From Astrocystis sublimbata (Eukaryota; Ascomycota; Sordariomycetes; Xylariales; Xylariaceae): a stretch of DNA of 64,000 bases. The stretch spans positions 186,001 to 250,000 of the forward strand of contig JAJNNY010000036.1 in NCBI GenBank assembly GCA_022453515.1, written 5' to 3'. Of this stretch, positions 11,316-23,800 are shown piece after piece (the stretch's first letter is position 1; each line of letters begins with the position of its first letter). The notes beneath the pieces were generated by a model. That model made no database searches and was not told where the DNA came from. It was given only the letters and a program-made list of their open reading frames with translations. A program made the position numbers and the translations under genes.

Positions 11316-12748
11316 ACGGCGAGCGGCGCATGGGGCGAAACCGACAATTTAGATCCATGTCTTCCCGCGAACCTGGTTACTTAGTTGTGTTATGCTGGGT
11401 GTTGTATCATTTCACTTCCGCTTTCGTCTTTTCCTCAATGCTTTAATAGGGAACGCTGTCCCAAACAGGAGAAGGAAAGAACAAAACCCCAGACCCTTCC
11501 ATCCCATCTAGGGATGCAAAGACACTTTGCATTGGGCTTCATGTTTCCAGGAGAGGGAATTCATGCTGCTGGGCCTGGTTCGTTTCTCCTGAACATAGTA
11601 TACTCCTCGTTTCGGAGTCTTGTTTCGTCTGATTTGGTTTCATCCCCCCCCGCGGTCATCCATTGATTCATCGCTCACAGCCACAAACTCGACTGTCGAC
11701 CAGGCCATCTACGTTATGCGTTCGAAAAAAATATCATGTTCACTGGTCAGCACGGCTAACTATCTTCCGTCCTCACATCCCGAAGATATTTTTTCGATGC
11801 CCGGTGCAATCATGTAGGAATGGTTTCTCCCATCATGTCTTCATCATCTTGCTAGCATAGCATCATGTTTCATTGATCTCTTTACTTATCATACAACACA
11901 GCTGGCCAACCACCCAGTTATCATGAAGCCCCCCATGTATCTGACTCCATGACAAGTAGCACCGAGCTTCTTGGTCTCCTGATACGAAAAACAGCCGCAA
12001 CAACGTGGGAAAAGAAAACATGTACATCATGTACTACCATCATCGGCAGCAAGCATTAAGAAAAACGGTACTCGGACGTTGGTACGCGTCCCAAGATCCG
12101 TGCTGAAGAAGAGAAAAATGTTACGCTTGGGAGACGACAGCCGCCAGAGTCGAAGCCGGTCGGAAAGGAAAACACTCGCCACCGTGATCTTCACGATCAG
12201 TAGCAGATCGGAGAATATCCGATCTCGTGCACCAATGTGAGATGCCACATGGTCCGACTTCCCCTCAGGCTGCTGCTGCTACCCGGCGTTGCACGATCGA
12301 CTGATTCTGAAGTGTCGCAAACGCCCACCGCACAATAACTCCCAACGCATCCGACGGACGGGAGCATCGAAGACGGTTCAAAAGACAAAAAGCCACCTCC
12401 ACGCAAGTTCACAAAAGGAATAGCATGCTAGTTAGGACCAAGAAAGACCGGAGTATAAGCCGGAGAAAGAAACCGCCGAACGCCGTTCAGATGATGCCGC
12501 CGTACGAAATGGAAGATCCAAAGGAATTCGTCCAGAGCGATGCAATAACGACAAATGTATACAAAATGTTGGTACAGTGGTATCTTCAGCGCGCTACGAT
12601 TATTAAACGGTCGCCGTATATGTCGGCATAAAACAGACTCGATGCTTGCAAAGAAAATGCAGGATAACGCAACGTCTAGGCGAGTTTCTCGCCGGAAAGA
12701 ATCGAAGAAAGTACACAGCTCTCATGGGAAGATGAATAGGAAGAAGTC

Positions 12749-15199
12749 TCATGGATTGCGACGGGGCGGTGACTGGCCGGGCTTTTCGATTAATCCACCG
12801 ATATCCACACGACTGTGCCGTTCGTCTCGCTGCCAGACATGCTCCGCTGACGGCCCAGGCTGTTGTTGGCTCCTAATGGGAGGTAGCTGATATTCAGCCT
12901 GTTGCGTTGGGCGCGTGGGTAGAAGCTCACTCCGAGGAATCTGGTGTGCCAGCCCTCCTGAATGCTCCCCCCTCATAGCAGCTGAGGCCGAATATGAGGG
13001 CACATTAGGGCTCATCCCGGGGCTGAGAGTAGAAACAAGCTGTGTGGGCATATCAGACGGCCTTGGTGTGAAAAATCCCTCCCGGGCTGGGTCTGTCATA
13101 CGCGTGCGACTGTGATCGAAAGAAGCCGAGACCGGCGTGAGCTGTGTGAAAGGTTGGGGCTGGTATGAATAAGGGTGATCTCGAGATCGCGGTGATGGAG
13201 ACGGATGGGGCCAAGATCGCCCAGGAAGTACCAACAAGAGCACGACAAAATAGATCGAATCATCCTTGGCCAACCCTAAGCGGACCGAGTGCGGGCGAGG
13301 CTGGCCGTCCGCAGCAACGAAAGTCAAGATGTCTTGGCGGTCGAGCTGAAACCGGGATATTGAGTCGGGACCAAAAGGCTGTGATTTTATCACTCGCTCT
13401 TCCTCATCTTTTCCATATATGGGAGGCAGGTAATTCGGCTCTTTCATGACCTGCTCATTTTGGAGAGATTTACACAGCGCAGCGATACGGTCCCGTTCAG
13501 GAGGCGTGATCATATCCACCAATCTCCGGCCTACAATGGGCTGAGATCGATACCCCAACATGGACTGGGTATTTGCCGTCGTTGCGTCAATGAAAGTACT
13601 TGAAGCTTTCACTACTTCCAGTTCCCCTATCGTCAGGAAAGCAACTGCTTCAGGGGCTTGTATCGGAATCGAAAGCGGAGCAGGATAGACGTTTGCGTCA
13701 GTCGCCGAACCACGCTCGATGAATCTAGGCGGAACACCTTCACTAGGCTGCGACTTGAGAACCCGGTACGATTGACTTCTTCGCAGCGGATCCTCGTATT
13801 GGGCCGGTTGGGCGTTGGTTGGTGTGTAAAGTGACAATGGTCTACGGCTCGTCGTGTCCGGCGGTTGTGCGAATCTTCCGGTGTCAAAACGAGGCTCCCG
13901 ATCGTCACGTAACCGAGGCCTGCCGCGTTTTTTGTGCTGAACGTCAATGCAGGCATCTTCTTTCCCATTGCTCAAACAACGTGAGCATGGTCTTTGAGCT
14001 GTTGTGCATTCATGGTCAGCTTGCGATCATCAAAAATTCAGGTTATACAGGCAGGAGGGCACGAAAACGACAGAAATGGAAAGGGAACAGGAACATGTGC
14101 CAGCAGCACACTCGTAGGCACTTGCTTTCAGAGCGGATCACTCAAACAAACATCTTCTGGTCAACTCCCGGCACTCAGTAGTGTTGTTGGTTGCTGTGAT
14201 GAAGGTCTTAGCTCTTCCAGAATGATAGTCGTTCTCGTCATAACGAGCTCGCTGGGTCGCTTCAGGAGCTCTCTGAGCATGGGCAGACCACCGACCATTA
14301 GTCGTACTGACATAGAACAGTCTTGGGAATCGTATTTTGGAAGTGCCTGCTTGAACTATCAAGTTTGAGTGAGTGCAGAGCCTCAATGGTATGATCTGGT
14401 TCCCGGCCTTGGGCATGGAATGCTTCGTGTTTTGGGTGTGGGAGATTCCGCTCTGTTGAGATTCAAGACTGTCCTGTCGAGGACATCAGACAAAATTGCT
14501 TACCATCACATCTAAGAAAAAGTCAGTGCTCATGCTCGAAATTCCTCAGGACTGCAATAAGACTTACCGTAAATGAGCTCTTTTGCAGGGAACGCAAGCA
14601 GACGCAACATGACCTTTGGTCTTTCTCTGAGACTTTGGGGACGTGAATGGCGGGTTCTCCGAGCTCGAGGGGTTCGTGGGCATCGAATACGGACTGGGTC
14701 CAGGTCCGGGCCCGGCTACTGGAGGCAACGAATACTGCCCGGGTGCTGCTTGTGGCATCATCTGCCCTGGAGGCGGAGGGTACGCCATCGGCCGTGCTAG
14801 CGTGTCGTCGGGCCGGCGAAACGGATATGGGACTCTTTCTGGCGATTCCAAGGAGTAGGGTCGTCCGGCGGGTAGAGGATGTGGCGGTGGTAGTGGAGGT
14901 TGAGGCGGCCCTGTGCGAAACTCGACCCCCGACATAGCTGGACCTGCGCGATACGCATCGTGAGTTGGGGACTGGAAGCCCCCTCGACCTCGCTCAGCGA
15001 CCTCTTGGTTGGGCTTCGGCGGGCGCGAAGGAGACCCTGACATAGGCGGAGAAGGATACGCCCTGGTGCTGCGCAGAGCACACACCTTCTCCTCTGCTCG
15101 AGCCCAAGTGAGGTCTAGAGAGCCCGCTTGATGGGAGCCACCTCTGCGCTGGCTTAGGGGGATGAACAGCTGCTCGACGCCGTGGTTGATGTTTTTCAT
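12749..15199 (-). CDS. Zn2Cys6 transcription regulator with AT-hook-like and PAS-like regions
   Basis: Three coding exons, 15199-14568, 14511-14504 (8 nt) and 13998-12749, give 629 residues. Residues 1-200 are proline-rich and probably disordered. The binuclear zinc cluster has cysteines at 202, 205, 212, 218, 221 and 230, with the pattern CVPC, RAHLRC, RPCSRC. This resembles the ERT1/AcuK and GSM1 class of fungal carbon-metabolism regulators, which also carry PAS domains. It is followed at once by KKRGRPRL, an AT-hook-like GRP core. A PAS-like segment spans about 331-471. The tail is rich in P, S and Q. By family, it should bind DNA in the nucleus and control a metabolic or developmental programme; the target is unknown and I do not assign a symbol. 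The third cysteine depends on the microexon. The start at 15199 is provisional: an internal ATG at 15043 or an upstream exon are alternatives. It lies beside a 16-kb desert. Confidence 0.85.
14504..14511 (-). other. 8-nt coding microexon in the zinc-cluster gene
   Basis: On the minus strand the bases ATGTGATG sit between an acceptor (TTTCTTAG) and a donor (GTAAGC). With CG from the exon upstream and CT from the exon downstream they read Arg-Cys-Asp-Ala and complete the six-cysteine spacing of the Zn2Cys6 motif. The flanking introns are 14567-14512 (56 bp) and 14503-13999 (505 bp). Without this exon the cluster would lose its third cysteine and shift frame. Confidence 0.85.
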
Positions 15200-15866
15200 G
15201 GAGACTGTCCGATAGGACCGTCCGGTTCCCAGGGTCCTCTCTTAAATGGCCACGACACGGTTTATCTGGATCGGGAGGGTGTGATTCATAAGCCCGAGGC
15301 TGCCAAGCTGACGGACTCGCAGGCCAGGCTCAGGTTGTATTCGCAAATCTCGACAGGCCGGTATGCCCAAAAATATTCGCCTGGTGATTCGCCTTTGGCA
15401 GCGTCGTGGTTAGTCAGCAGGGGGAACTGTGCAAGCTCCGACAAATGCGCCCCGATGTTGTTGCAGATCAACAGAAAATGGCCATCAATCAAGTCCGCCG
15501 TTTCGAGATACTTTCGAGGGGTAGATATAAAAGTAACGACCGGCGGGATGCGAAGAGCGCTCTAGCGAGCACGGTTATGGCTGGACAGCGATAAGTCTGA
15601 GAAACTCCGTCGGACGCAAAGAGTCGTTTGTGGCACTAAGTCAGTCGGAGTTAGAAGATCCAGTAGTACGGCGCGCGGTTGTGCAGTCGGCAACCCTGGA
15701 GGACGGCGGCGAGAGGCGGAGGGCTGCAGCACAGACACAAGACCAGTCTCCTGTAACACAGCGCGCAGATGATGTCTCCTGGGAGTTGGAGGCCTGGGAG
15801 GCAACGTGCTACGGGGGGTGTGGGCTGTGGCGCGCAGATGGTTACTATCGCCCAATGCTGGACTTC

Positions 15867-15914
15867 GACGACAACGGCAACGGCAACGGCAACGACAACA
15901 ACGACGACAACGGT
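15867..15914. repeat. Imperfect ACGGCA/ACGACA microsatellite
   Basis: A 48-bp run of hexamer-like units alternating ACGGCA, ACGACA and ACAACG. It lies about 670 bp upstream of the assigned start of the zinc-cluster gene, and could fall in its 5' leader or promoter. Confidence 0.8.
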
Positions 15915-18900
15915 TGAGAAACTCGACACTGTTGGTTCTGTCGCCGGAACACTGGGAAGGTTTCGTGCGACTTTAATATTAATATTAGATGTGAGGACAG
16001 TTAGTCGACGACGGGCTGGTCGACGGCGACAGGGGACCAGGGGAGGGGTGTGTATACTACTCGTACTAGTAGACCAGCAGCTGGGTAGGTATGGCTAGGT
16101 AGGCTACAGTGTAAGTGTCGACTGCCTACCGTACCATGCGGACGTACTCGTCGTAGTAGCAGACGATGCTGCGTCGAACCTAGTCGCTGCTGGTCCTGCT
16201 TGGCAGCCGCGCTCTCTCGCTTTCTGATGACCCGGGCGACATTAACATTGGGCTGGCCGGGGCTCACAACGATGGGGAGATCATCTACGACAGAACCATG
16301 GCATGGCGGGTTACAAGATACTGGGGGGTGCGAGAAAAAGCCGTCACAAAAAGGGGGGCAAGAAGGCGAATATGGCATGATGGTGTTGTGTCTTAGAGAC
16401 ATCGGCAAATTGGTGCCTTTGAGGGAGGCCTTGCCCAGTCCGCCAGTCCGCCAGTGACAGCACCGCCAGCAATCCGAGGAAAATGGGAAAATGCACTTCG
16501 CACTAACTCGTCTCGGCCTCCCAAGCATCCAAGGTAACGTCTCGCAGCAGTCTCGCAGCACCACTAGCATCTGGCTAGTGGACCTGCTCGAGCATGGTGC
16601 CAAAATGGTGGGAATCCCAGTCGGTCCAGGGCCCCCAAGGCTCTGTGGAGGCTTCAGGGATGGCCCCCTGTCGACATTGTGAAGCATGCGCTGCTAATCA
16701 TTGCTCAGGGATTCGAGCTATGCAGCAGCAGCTCCAGTCGCAGTAGTAGCGGTAAGCAAGAGATGACCCGGCAAACGCTACTAAGCGCGGAAACGTGCCA
16801 TCAGCCACGAGCTCACCAAAGATGCCGCCGCCATGCCGCTACGATGCCACTTGAGAGCTCGAGCACGCCGGTAGATCATACTTTAGCACCTGCGCAGTAC
16901 TTACTTGCTATGTACGTTGTGTCTCGCTAATCTAGATATCCGCTTACCCAATGTCTCTTGCGCTGGTGCCATGGAGGAATTCGTTCACAGACAGACAGAT
17001 AGACAGACCGGCAGGACAGTAAGTAATCACGCAAGGTACTAGGTACGTAAGATTTTTTTAAAAAAGAGGCCGTCCGTCTACGAAGTAAATCAGGGGGCGC
17101 GCGATCACCCACGACGTGAGCTAGGTACCAGTCGATCAGGTGCAAATTCTCCGTCAAAGAGTCGCGCCCATGCTCGCAAGACGTGTCCAGAGTGTCTCAG
17201 AACCGTCAAGATGCGCAACCGTCACGCTGAGACATATCGCAGAAACCTCGCTTTTTGCGAACAACCGAACCATCTTATTGGGCAATCTGTCGAAATGGTA
17301 CCCTTGGGAACCGAGCCAGGGGCAGCGTGATAGAACAATGGACCAGTTAGACTAGAGCGGTTTGGTGCTTTCAACGGTGCTCCGCGGGGCGTGCAGCTTG
17401 CATGTCTGATAGTCCGGAGAGTCGGTCCCCAGCCAAGTCTAGTCTCCTTTCGCAGGGTAAGGGTAGACGAGAGGCAAGAGAGAAAAAAGAAAAAGGACAA
17501 AAAAAACACGCATACCAGGAGGACTCTCCCAGGAGTAGGTAGGTAGCGTAATCTACGTACGAGTACATAGTATACAGAATAGGGAGAAACGGGCAGTTTC
17601 GCACTGGCACCAACTTGGTCGGCGGACTAATGTACTGTTGTGCGATAGTGTATAATTGGCTTAGTCCCGATGGTAGAAGCGGCCTGCCGCAGACGAGTTT
17701 GGGAAAATGCCCGAATCTGCACACACAGAACCGGCCTGCATGAGGGTTTCAAAAGATGGGACGAGATTCCCATCGCGCGACGACGCAGGACGCCGTGTAG
17801 CTAGCTACCTTTGATAGGGCGAGTGCGAAAGACGCACCAGGTATCGTTCCGTACGGTCCCTACGATGTAGCATCACAAAATAAACATTGTCCCGACGGGA
17901 CCTGGTAGTCGGTCATCTAGGAACATGTAGCAGAACCCTTACAAGTAGGCAGGCAGGTCATGTCGAGTGCGCGGGCACTTTTCCCGTCTCCACCCTGGGG
18001 AAATAAGAAGATGGGATGAAAGAAGGACATCGTGGATATTCTACCAAGAAACGGCCGCGGCCGAGTTCCGGCTTCAAGGGCCAGAGTCGAGATTGGAGCG
18101 GTACGCTGATTGGACGGCCTCCCGGTTGTCATCGGTTGACAGAAGGTGAGGACCGACACTTCGAACGTAAAACGTGAGAGACTCTGCTTGGGCGAGCGAG
18201 CGAGGAGCTCCTGGCGGCAGGCGAGGCAGGGGAGCGTAGGGCCGACGATCGTCGGATGAAGGAGGAACCGTTGGAGCCCGAGTCTTACTCCAATGTGAAC
18301 CACTTCGTGACTTCGATCATCAGGTGCGCGCACATCTTCTCTATTGTTCGTGAAGCTCGCATGTTCCCCAGCAGCGAGAACCATCCGTCTGAATACAACA
18401 AGTGTCGCATCGACCGAGGCAGAAACCCCAGCAGACGGTCTAGGCTCGATGAACCCCGTCCTCGTCCTGTTGGCAGATCTCAGCTAGGATACCATTTCGA
18501 CTGCTCGACGGTCCACACACCTAGGTAGGCTCGGTAGGCATCTAAGTCAAAAGTACTCGTAGTGTAGGACCCGGGATCCATACAGAGGGTCCCATCCGAC
18601 ATTTTCATTACGATGGGTTCGCCGTACAGGCAGAATTGCCACCCAGTCGGGCCAGTGACTCTGGAAGCTTATTACGAACGGCCGTAAATTTAGAAGTAAG
18701 CTAGGTATTGTCGGGTTGGTCAAAGTCGCACGCAGGAACTGCGGCATGGCCCAACGGCTACAGCGCCGGGTGCCAGGTTCTTGTATAAGAAGCAGGGTGC
18801 GTGCTCTATTACCATCGCCTTCCTCAGCCACACCTTACGTGATGATGTACCTACCAACCTTCCTACCTCCCTACCTGCTTTCTTACTGAGAGCTCACCAG

Positions 18901-20830
18901 AGCCACTGGGTGGCTCAGGCCGAATCAAGACGCAGTAGTAATCCCGTCGTCAAGTGAGGGTTTGGGCTCGTCTGTCATTCGGCATACACGCCTTGTCGAA
19001 TACAGATACCCAAGCATCAACATAATCATGCGCTCCTCAAATAGGCTTCCTATACTGGCGAGCTGCATGGATACGTGGTGCCCCATCTTCGTATCGCTTA
19101 TGTCCCATCAGTCCTCGCCCAGGGCTATCAACGCCTTTCTTAGTCCGATCCGCTAAAATGGCCTTATGTCAGGAATCTTGCCGCTGAGATCAACGTGACC
19201 TGAACTTTCGTCGTGGGCAACACCGTGGGATTCGTTCTAGACTTCTGGAAGGATGAGATAGGCAGGTCACAGCACGGGCCGTTGAACGGGGACCACTTCT
19301 GTTACCTATGAGGAGGCACTACGCTGTGCACAATCACATATTACCCGAGCGCTAAGTTGAAGCAATAAGATCTGCCGGGGCACGATAAGTCAGTTTGGTA
19401 GCATCCCTTTTGGCCAGCAGTAGAGCTCGAGTTGGACTTCTACTGGACGATGTCTCTCTTAGTTGTTTAGCAGCGTCAACCAGTCATGGTTTATTATTAT
19501 CCTCCAATTGGAGAGCAACTTTTCTTCAGAGGGGACTCGAATTAAACCTGGCGCTTGGCATGTGCAAATCCCCCAAGTGCCTCCCGCCTTGGCAACCATA
19601 CCACTGCAAGGTATGTTTGGTGTGTGTTCAGCGTAGCATTCATAGCACTCACTCTCTCCAATTGAGGATCTTACGCTCCAGGGACATACCATGATAGCAA
19701 GATTGCTCGACCAAATTGGTTGGGATAATACTCATATGAGCTACCAGTTTCTTAGGTTGTGATGCCATGAGATGAGCCCATGACTAGAGAGGTCCCATGC
19801 CTAGAGTCCGTGACACTAGTGATTATGGTGACAGTGAACTTGACGATCGTCATCAATCGCAATGCAAGAATCACGCATGACACCGCCGTAATACCTACAT
19901 GACTGACTGCATCAAGGTGTCGGTGCGGTGTGTGCATGCCAGACCTGCAAGGCTGTTTGCTCTTGCAAGGCTGGCCGATAGAATCCAATTTTACTTGACG
20001 GTAGGGATTGAGGATTGAGGATTGATCATGCCGTAACTCCGGTAATGGATGTGCTTGGAATCCATAGAGATCTAGATAAGGTGCGCACAGTCTTCCCGCG
20101 GTGGTGGTGTCACCCAGCCCCCTACCACACAGAAGCCACAGAATATTACTGTCTCATTATACCCGTTGCCGCGTTACTGAATATCGTGGCGAAATCTATC
20201 ATTTCATCGATCGAGCCCTATAAGATCGCTGCCGATAGTGGCGCCTCACACTAACACTACCGTGCGGTTACACTACCTACTTGACAGTCAATTCAGAGGT
20301 TCTTTGCCAGGCGCAGCTTGATATACGACGGTATCATTTCCCTACACAGTACCTGCGACCCATGGCCTTTGCCGCGACATAGGAGAAACCCCATGTAAAG
20401 ACCCCCAATTCTTCAAGGTGAAAGATGCACACACAGTAAGCTGCATGCAATTCTATCCATCGGTCCCCAGAGGAATGGACACGAGTACGCAACGACAGGC
20501 TCTATGAGCGGGGTTTCGAAGCACTTGCTGATGCAAAGAATATTGAATCCGAACTCGCAACTTCATCATGAGCTAGGGCTCGGCGGCGCGACAAAACAGG
20601 ATTTGACACATTAGCCCCCCTGATTCCCGGGTTCGAATGATATTGTAACACTCTGATCTGATAATCTTCGTGGGTTGTGAGGGTTGTATGTAAGGTATTT
20701 GAGAATGATGACCCAGCCAATTCCCGAGAACGCCCATGTTCTGCCCATGGCAATAGCACAGCAATGCTGCTCTCTCATATACCTGCTGGCAGCAGCGGTC
20801 ACGGGATCTCTAAATTCGGCAGCAGGTGCA

Positions 20831-20874
20831 GAAGATGGAGTGAAGATGGAGTGAAGATGGAGTGAAGATGGAGG
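20831..20874. repeat. 11-bp tandem repeat, about 4 copies
   Basis: The unit GAAGATGGAGT is repeated three times exactly and followed by a fourth copy lacking its last base. It is inside the gene desert with no coding context. Confidence 0.95.
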
Positions 20875-23800
20875 CCGGGTCCACCCTACTGTTTCAATTT
20901 GATTAACAGAAGGCAGGTATTGCTCTTATACCTTGAGCCCTGCCTCTTAGCCACGAGCATTATGACTTGAGCTGGGTTATGCTAGGTTGCCGCGAGGTAA
21001 GGACTTCTGCGGCTCGTGTTTCCGTGCCGTACCCAAGCTTCTGTCCACGCTGGCCCTATTTTCATCTGATTGTTAGCGTACATCATATGTGGGGGGGATT
21101 AATGAATATTATATTACACCTTCGAAGAACCATGATCCCGGCCATCGATGTATCCGGGGTCATGTTGAGCCCCAATGCACCGGATTGGGTGGCCTGGGCC
21201 GTTCCGTGCACCGTATCATCGTGCACACGTTCCACGGCCGCCGTCATGAAGCGAACCAACTAGGTCTGCAGTCAACACAGATGCCGATGAATCGGTAGGC
21301 GTAGCCATGGAAATGCAGTGGACGGTTGTCATGTTGGTCCCTCGACAGCTCAAGAGGCCTGTTGTGGTATAGTAAACTCGTAGTCAACTCTCGGCTGGTG
21401 TTAGTGCCAGTCAATAGTGCTCAATAACGATCTTGGGGAATTTGATCCTGTAAAGGAACAACAGTCGACGCCCTCCAAACTCGTAAGACATCTTGTCGCA
21501 CCATCACTGAATCAGTCAGATCTCCATGCGGTATAGCCAGCAATATGTGGCCATGACATGGAAGGATTCCGCTAACGTTGGGTCCTTTCTGGGTGTAATT
21601 CAACGGCCCTGCCAGAACCTGACAGGCGCAGGTACTGATCCTTCCAACCTACTCTCCTGCCGCAGCGGACAGGGGCGCCACGAGGCCTACCATTTCATGC
21701 TAATTCAGCATTCCACGCCCGCTGGATCTGGTTGCCCTCTCCGTTCCTATGCCCCAATGCGCTTACAAAGTTGATTTTCATGTGGTGGAGTGTATTATCT
21801 TCTCTATAATCAAGTCCACACGTTATACCCAATGGCATTCTTGCGGAATACGGCATAACTCAGGTTTCGCCGTTGTCAAGTGCCAAGTGATAAAGACCTG
21901 GATCCCTTGTCTTTCAGCTAATAAAGTGGCTCCAACCCAATCAACTTACAGTTAAAAGATGTGGCTACAGGATTGTCCGCTACCACGTGTGAAAGTCTCG
22001 GCATATGTGAATGGGTCATCGTTCAGTTCAACCTAGTCTTCGTGCTGGTCGATAGGCATCATCATCCCTTGATTACCTCCCACGGTTCGGTTGTCATCAT
22101 TATTCGGGTTCCGATGATCAACCTTACTCCGTGACTCGCTGCCGCACCGGAGTTGACCAGAGTGTCGGCATTTGTTGAGAAGCCCCCATGCAATTACACA
22201 GGAGCTAGCAACAGAAAAGGTAGGTATATGCCAGAGCTCGTTATTACCAAGTCGGGATCTACAAAACAACCTAGTCTATTGGCGTGCAAACAACATCCTC
22301 CAATTCTTGCCCCATCTTCCCCTCAAGTGATTTCCAACGGACACCCCTTTCAATACGCGATTTCTCGAGATATAATAAAGGCAAGTCATTGCAATGCCGA
22401 ACTACGATACTACGTCAGAGATTGCGAACCACAGAAAAGTCACGAGCATAGGTTAATTGATGTAGGAAATTGGTTGGAATTTGCAGCACGAGCTCATAGC
22501 TGGTGGTTATGTTATGCTTTATTTCTTACATCTACATATTTTACATATAACATTTCTGGCAGTCTACCAGCGTCGAACAGTCGCCAAAGACTCGCCTAGA
22601 TTCGGTTACAATTACCAAAACCAAAACAAGAGCCACGCGAGCCACGGTCAACCCCACGGCAAGCTAGACCCCGACTGGAGTACTAACGGGTACGTCGGTG
22701 TAGTACACCTGGTGCAACACACTACGTTAGAATACACCACGGACCCCCTGTTGTTTGTATTCGCAGTATCGGTCAGGCCAAAAGTTGCGACCACCTCGCC
22801 GAACACGAAATGAGAGAATCCCGGTCCAGGGACCCGGTCATATCGCTACTCGGAGAATTTTCAGCCTCGGTCTGGATGGGCCCTACAAATTGGCTCCGTA
22901 CAGTCACGAGTCGCGACGCAAAACTGTACACTCGCCATCGAGGTAAGACGGTGGCATTCTACCATCTACACCCATATTTTAGAAATGATGATGCATAGCA
23001 CGCACGCTATGATATAGTGTACACATGATGTCAATTACAATGTCCCTGGCACACCTTTATTGCTACGTTGTGTTGCACTGAGTATAATTGACTGCCGTAG
23101 CTGTCACTCTTGCATGGTCGGGCGGTGTAAATCATCGTCGCCGTATAAGTAATAATGGACCCATGGTTCTCTGGGGTTCTGCTTTATGAGCATGGCGTTC
23201 GCTGTAGCTTGGAGATTCCCGTTGAGAGGTTTGCGTCATCCCAGCAGGATGACAAAACTTGGGTCTTGACAGGACCTTTCGGTCACATATAGGCCGGTAT
23301 TACACCTAAGAACCAGGAAACAGTCCAACCTAGGCTTTTGTGAAACACAAGATTTAATATGAACACCGAGTATCCCGACGATGGCCCATAGTCCATCGCC
23401 AGAAAAGCCGTTATCTGCCATGGCTCGTAATCTTTTAATTCCTCCGAGGGTAGTTCATTAAGTTTGTTCATTAAGTTTCATGAGAGCGCCAAATGGGACG
23501 ATGCAGCATCTGAGACGGTCCGCACCCAATTCCGGCGTCAAGTCCGGCTAGCCATGTGGCTCTGACCTGCCTTTGCTCACTTCGGATTCGATTGCTCGAT
23601 GAGGACTCCGGTCGATCTGAGGAGTCGAGAGATGACACAAGAGGCCTCAATGATAGATGTGGGGGAGGAGACAGCAACATCCATCTGATGTTATCTTGGT
23701 TATGAGCTACTGAACAGGTTTTCTCGACCAGCTAGCTAGCTACTGAAATTGTCAAAGTAACCTGCGGTCGTTTCTCAGCGACATTTCACTGTTGCATTCA

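Larger units (their letters stand above)
7145..12748. other. 5.6-kb gene-poor region between convergent gene ends
   Basis: This lies between the 3' end of the 199-residue protein gene (+) and the 3' end of the transcription-regulator gene (-). I find no reading frame with recognisable domains or with several splice-compatible exons. The longest, a plus-strand frame at 7429-7872, is rich in serine and lacks any motif. Repeats present are a GCA microsatellite (9046-9069), a GTAT microsatellite (10341-10356) and a perfect 15-bp inverted repeat (11238-11252 and 11301-11315). CT-rich stretches near 9830-9960 and 10540-10580 resemble 5' leaders, so an unrecognised non-coding transcript is possible. 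Confidence 0.4.

Noticed and set aside
16001..16687. 228-codon minus-strand frame in the desert
   Set aside because: Rich in Cys, Pro, Ser and Arg, no domain, overlapped by frames on the other strand and without matching exons nearby.
20600..20650. T-arm-like GGGTTCGAA in the desert
   Set aside because: The bases after it do not pair with those before it as a T-stem, and no acceptor or anticodon arm can be formed.
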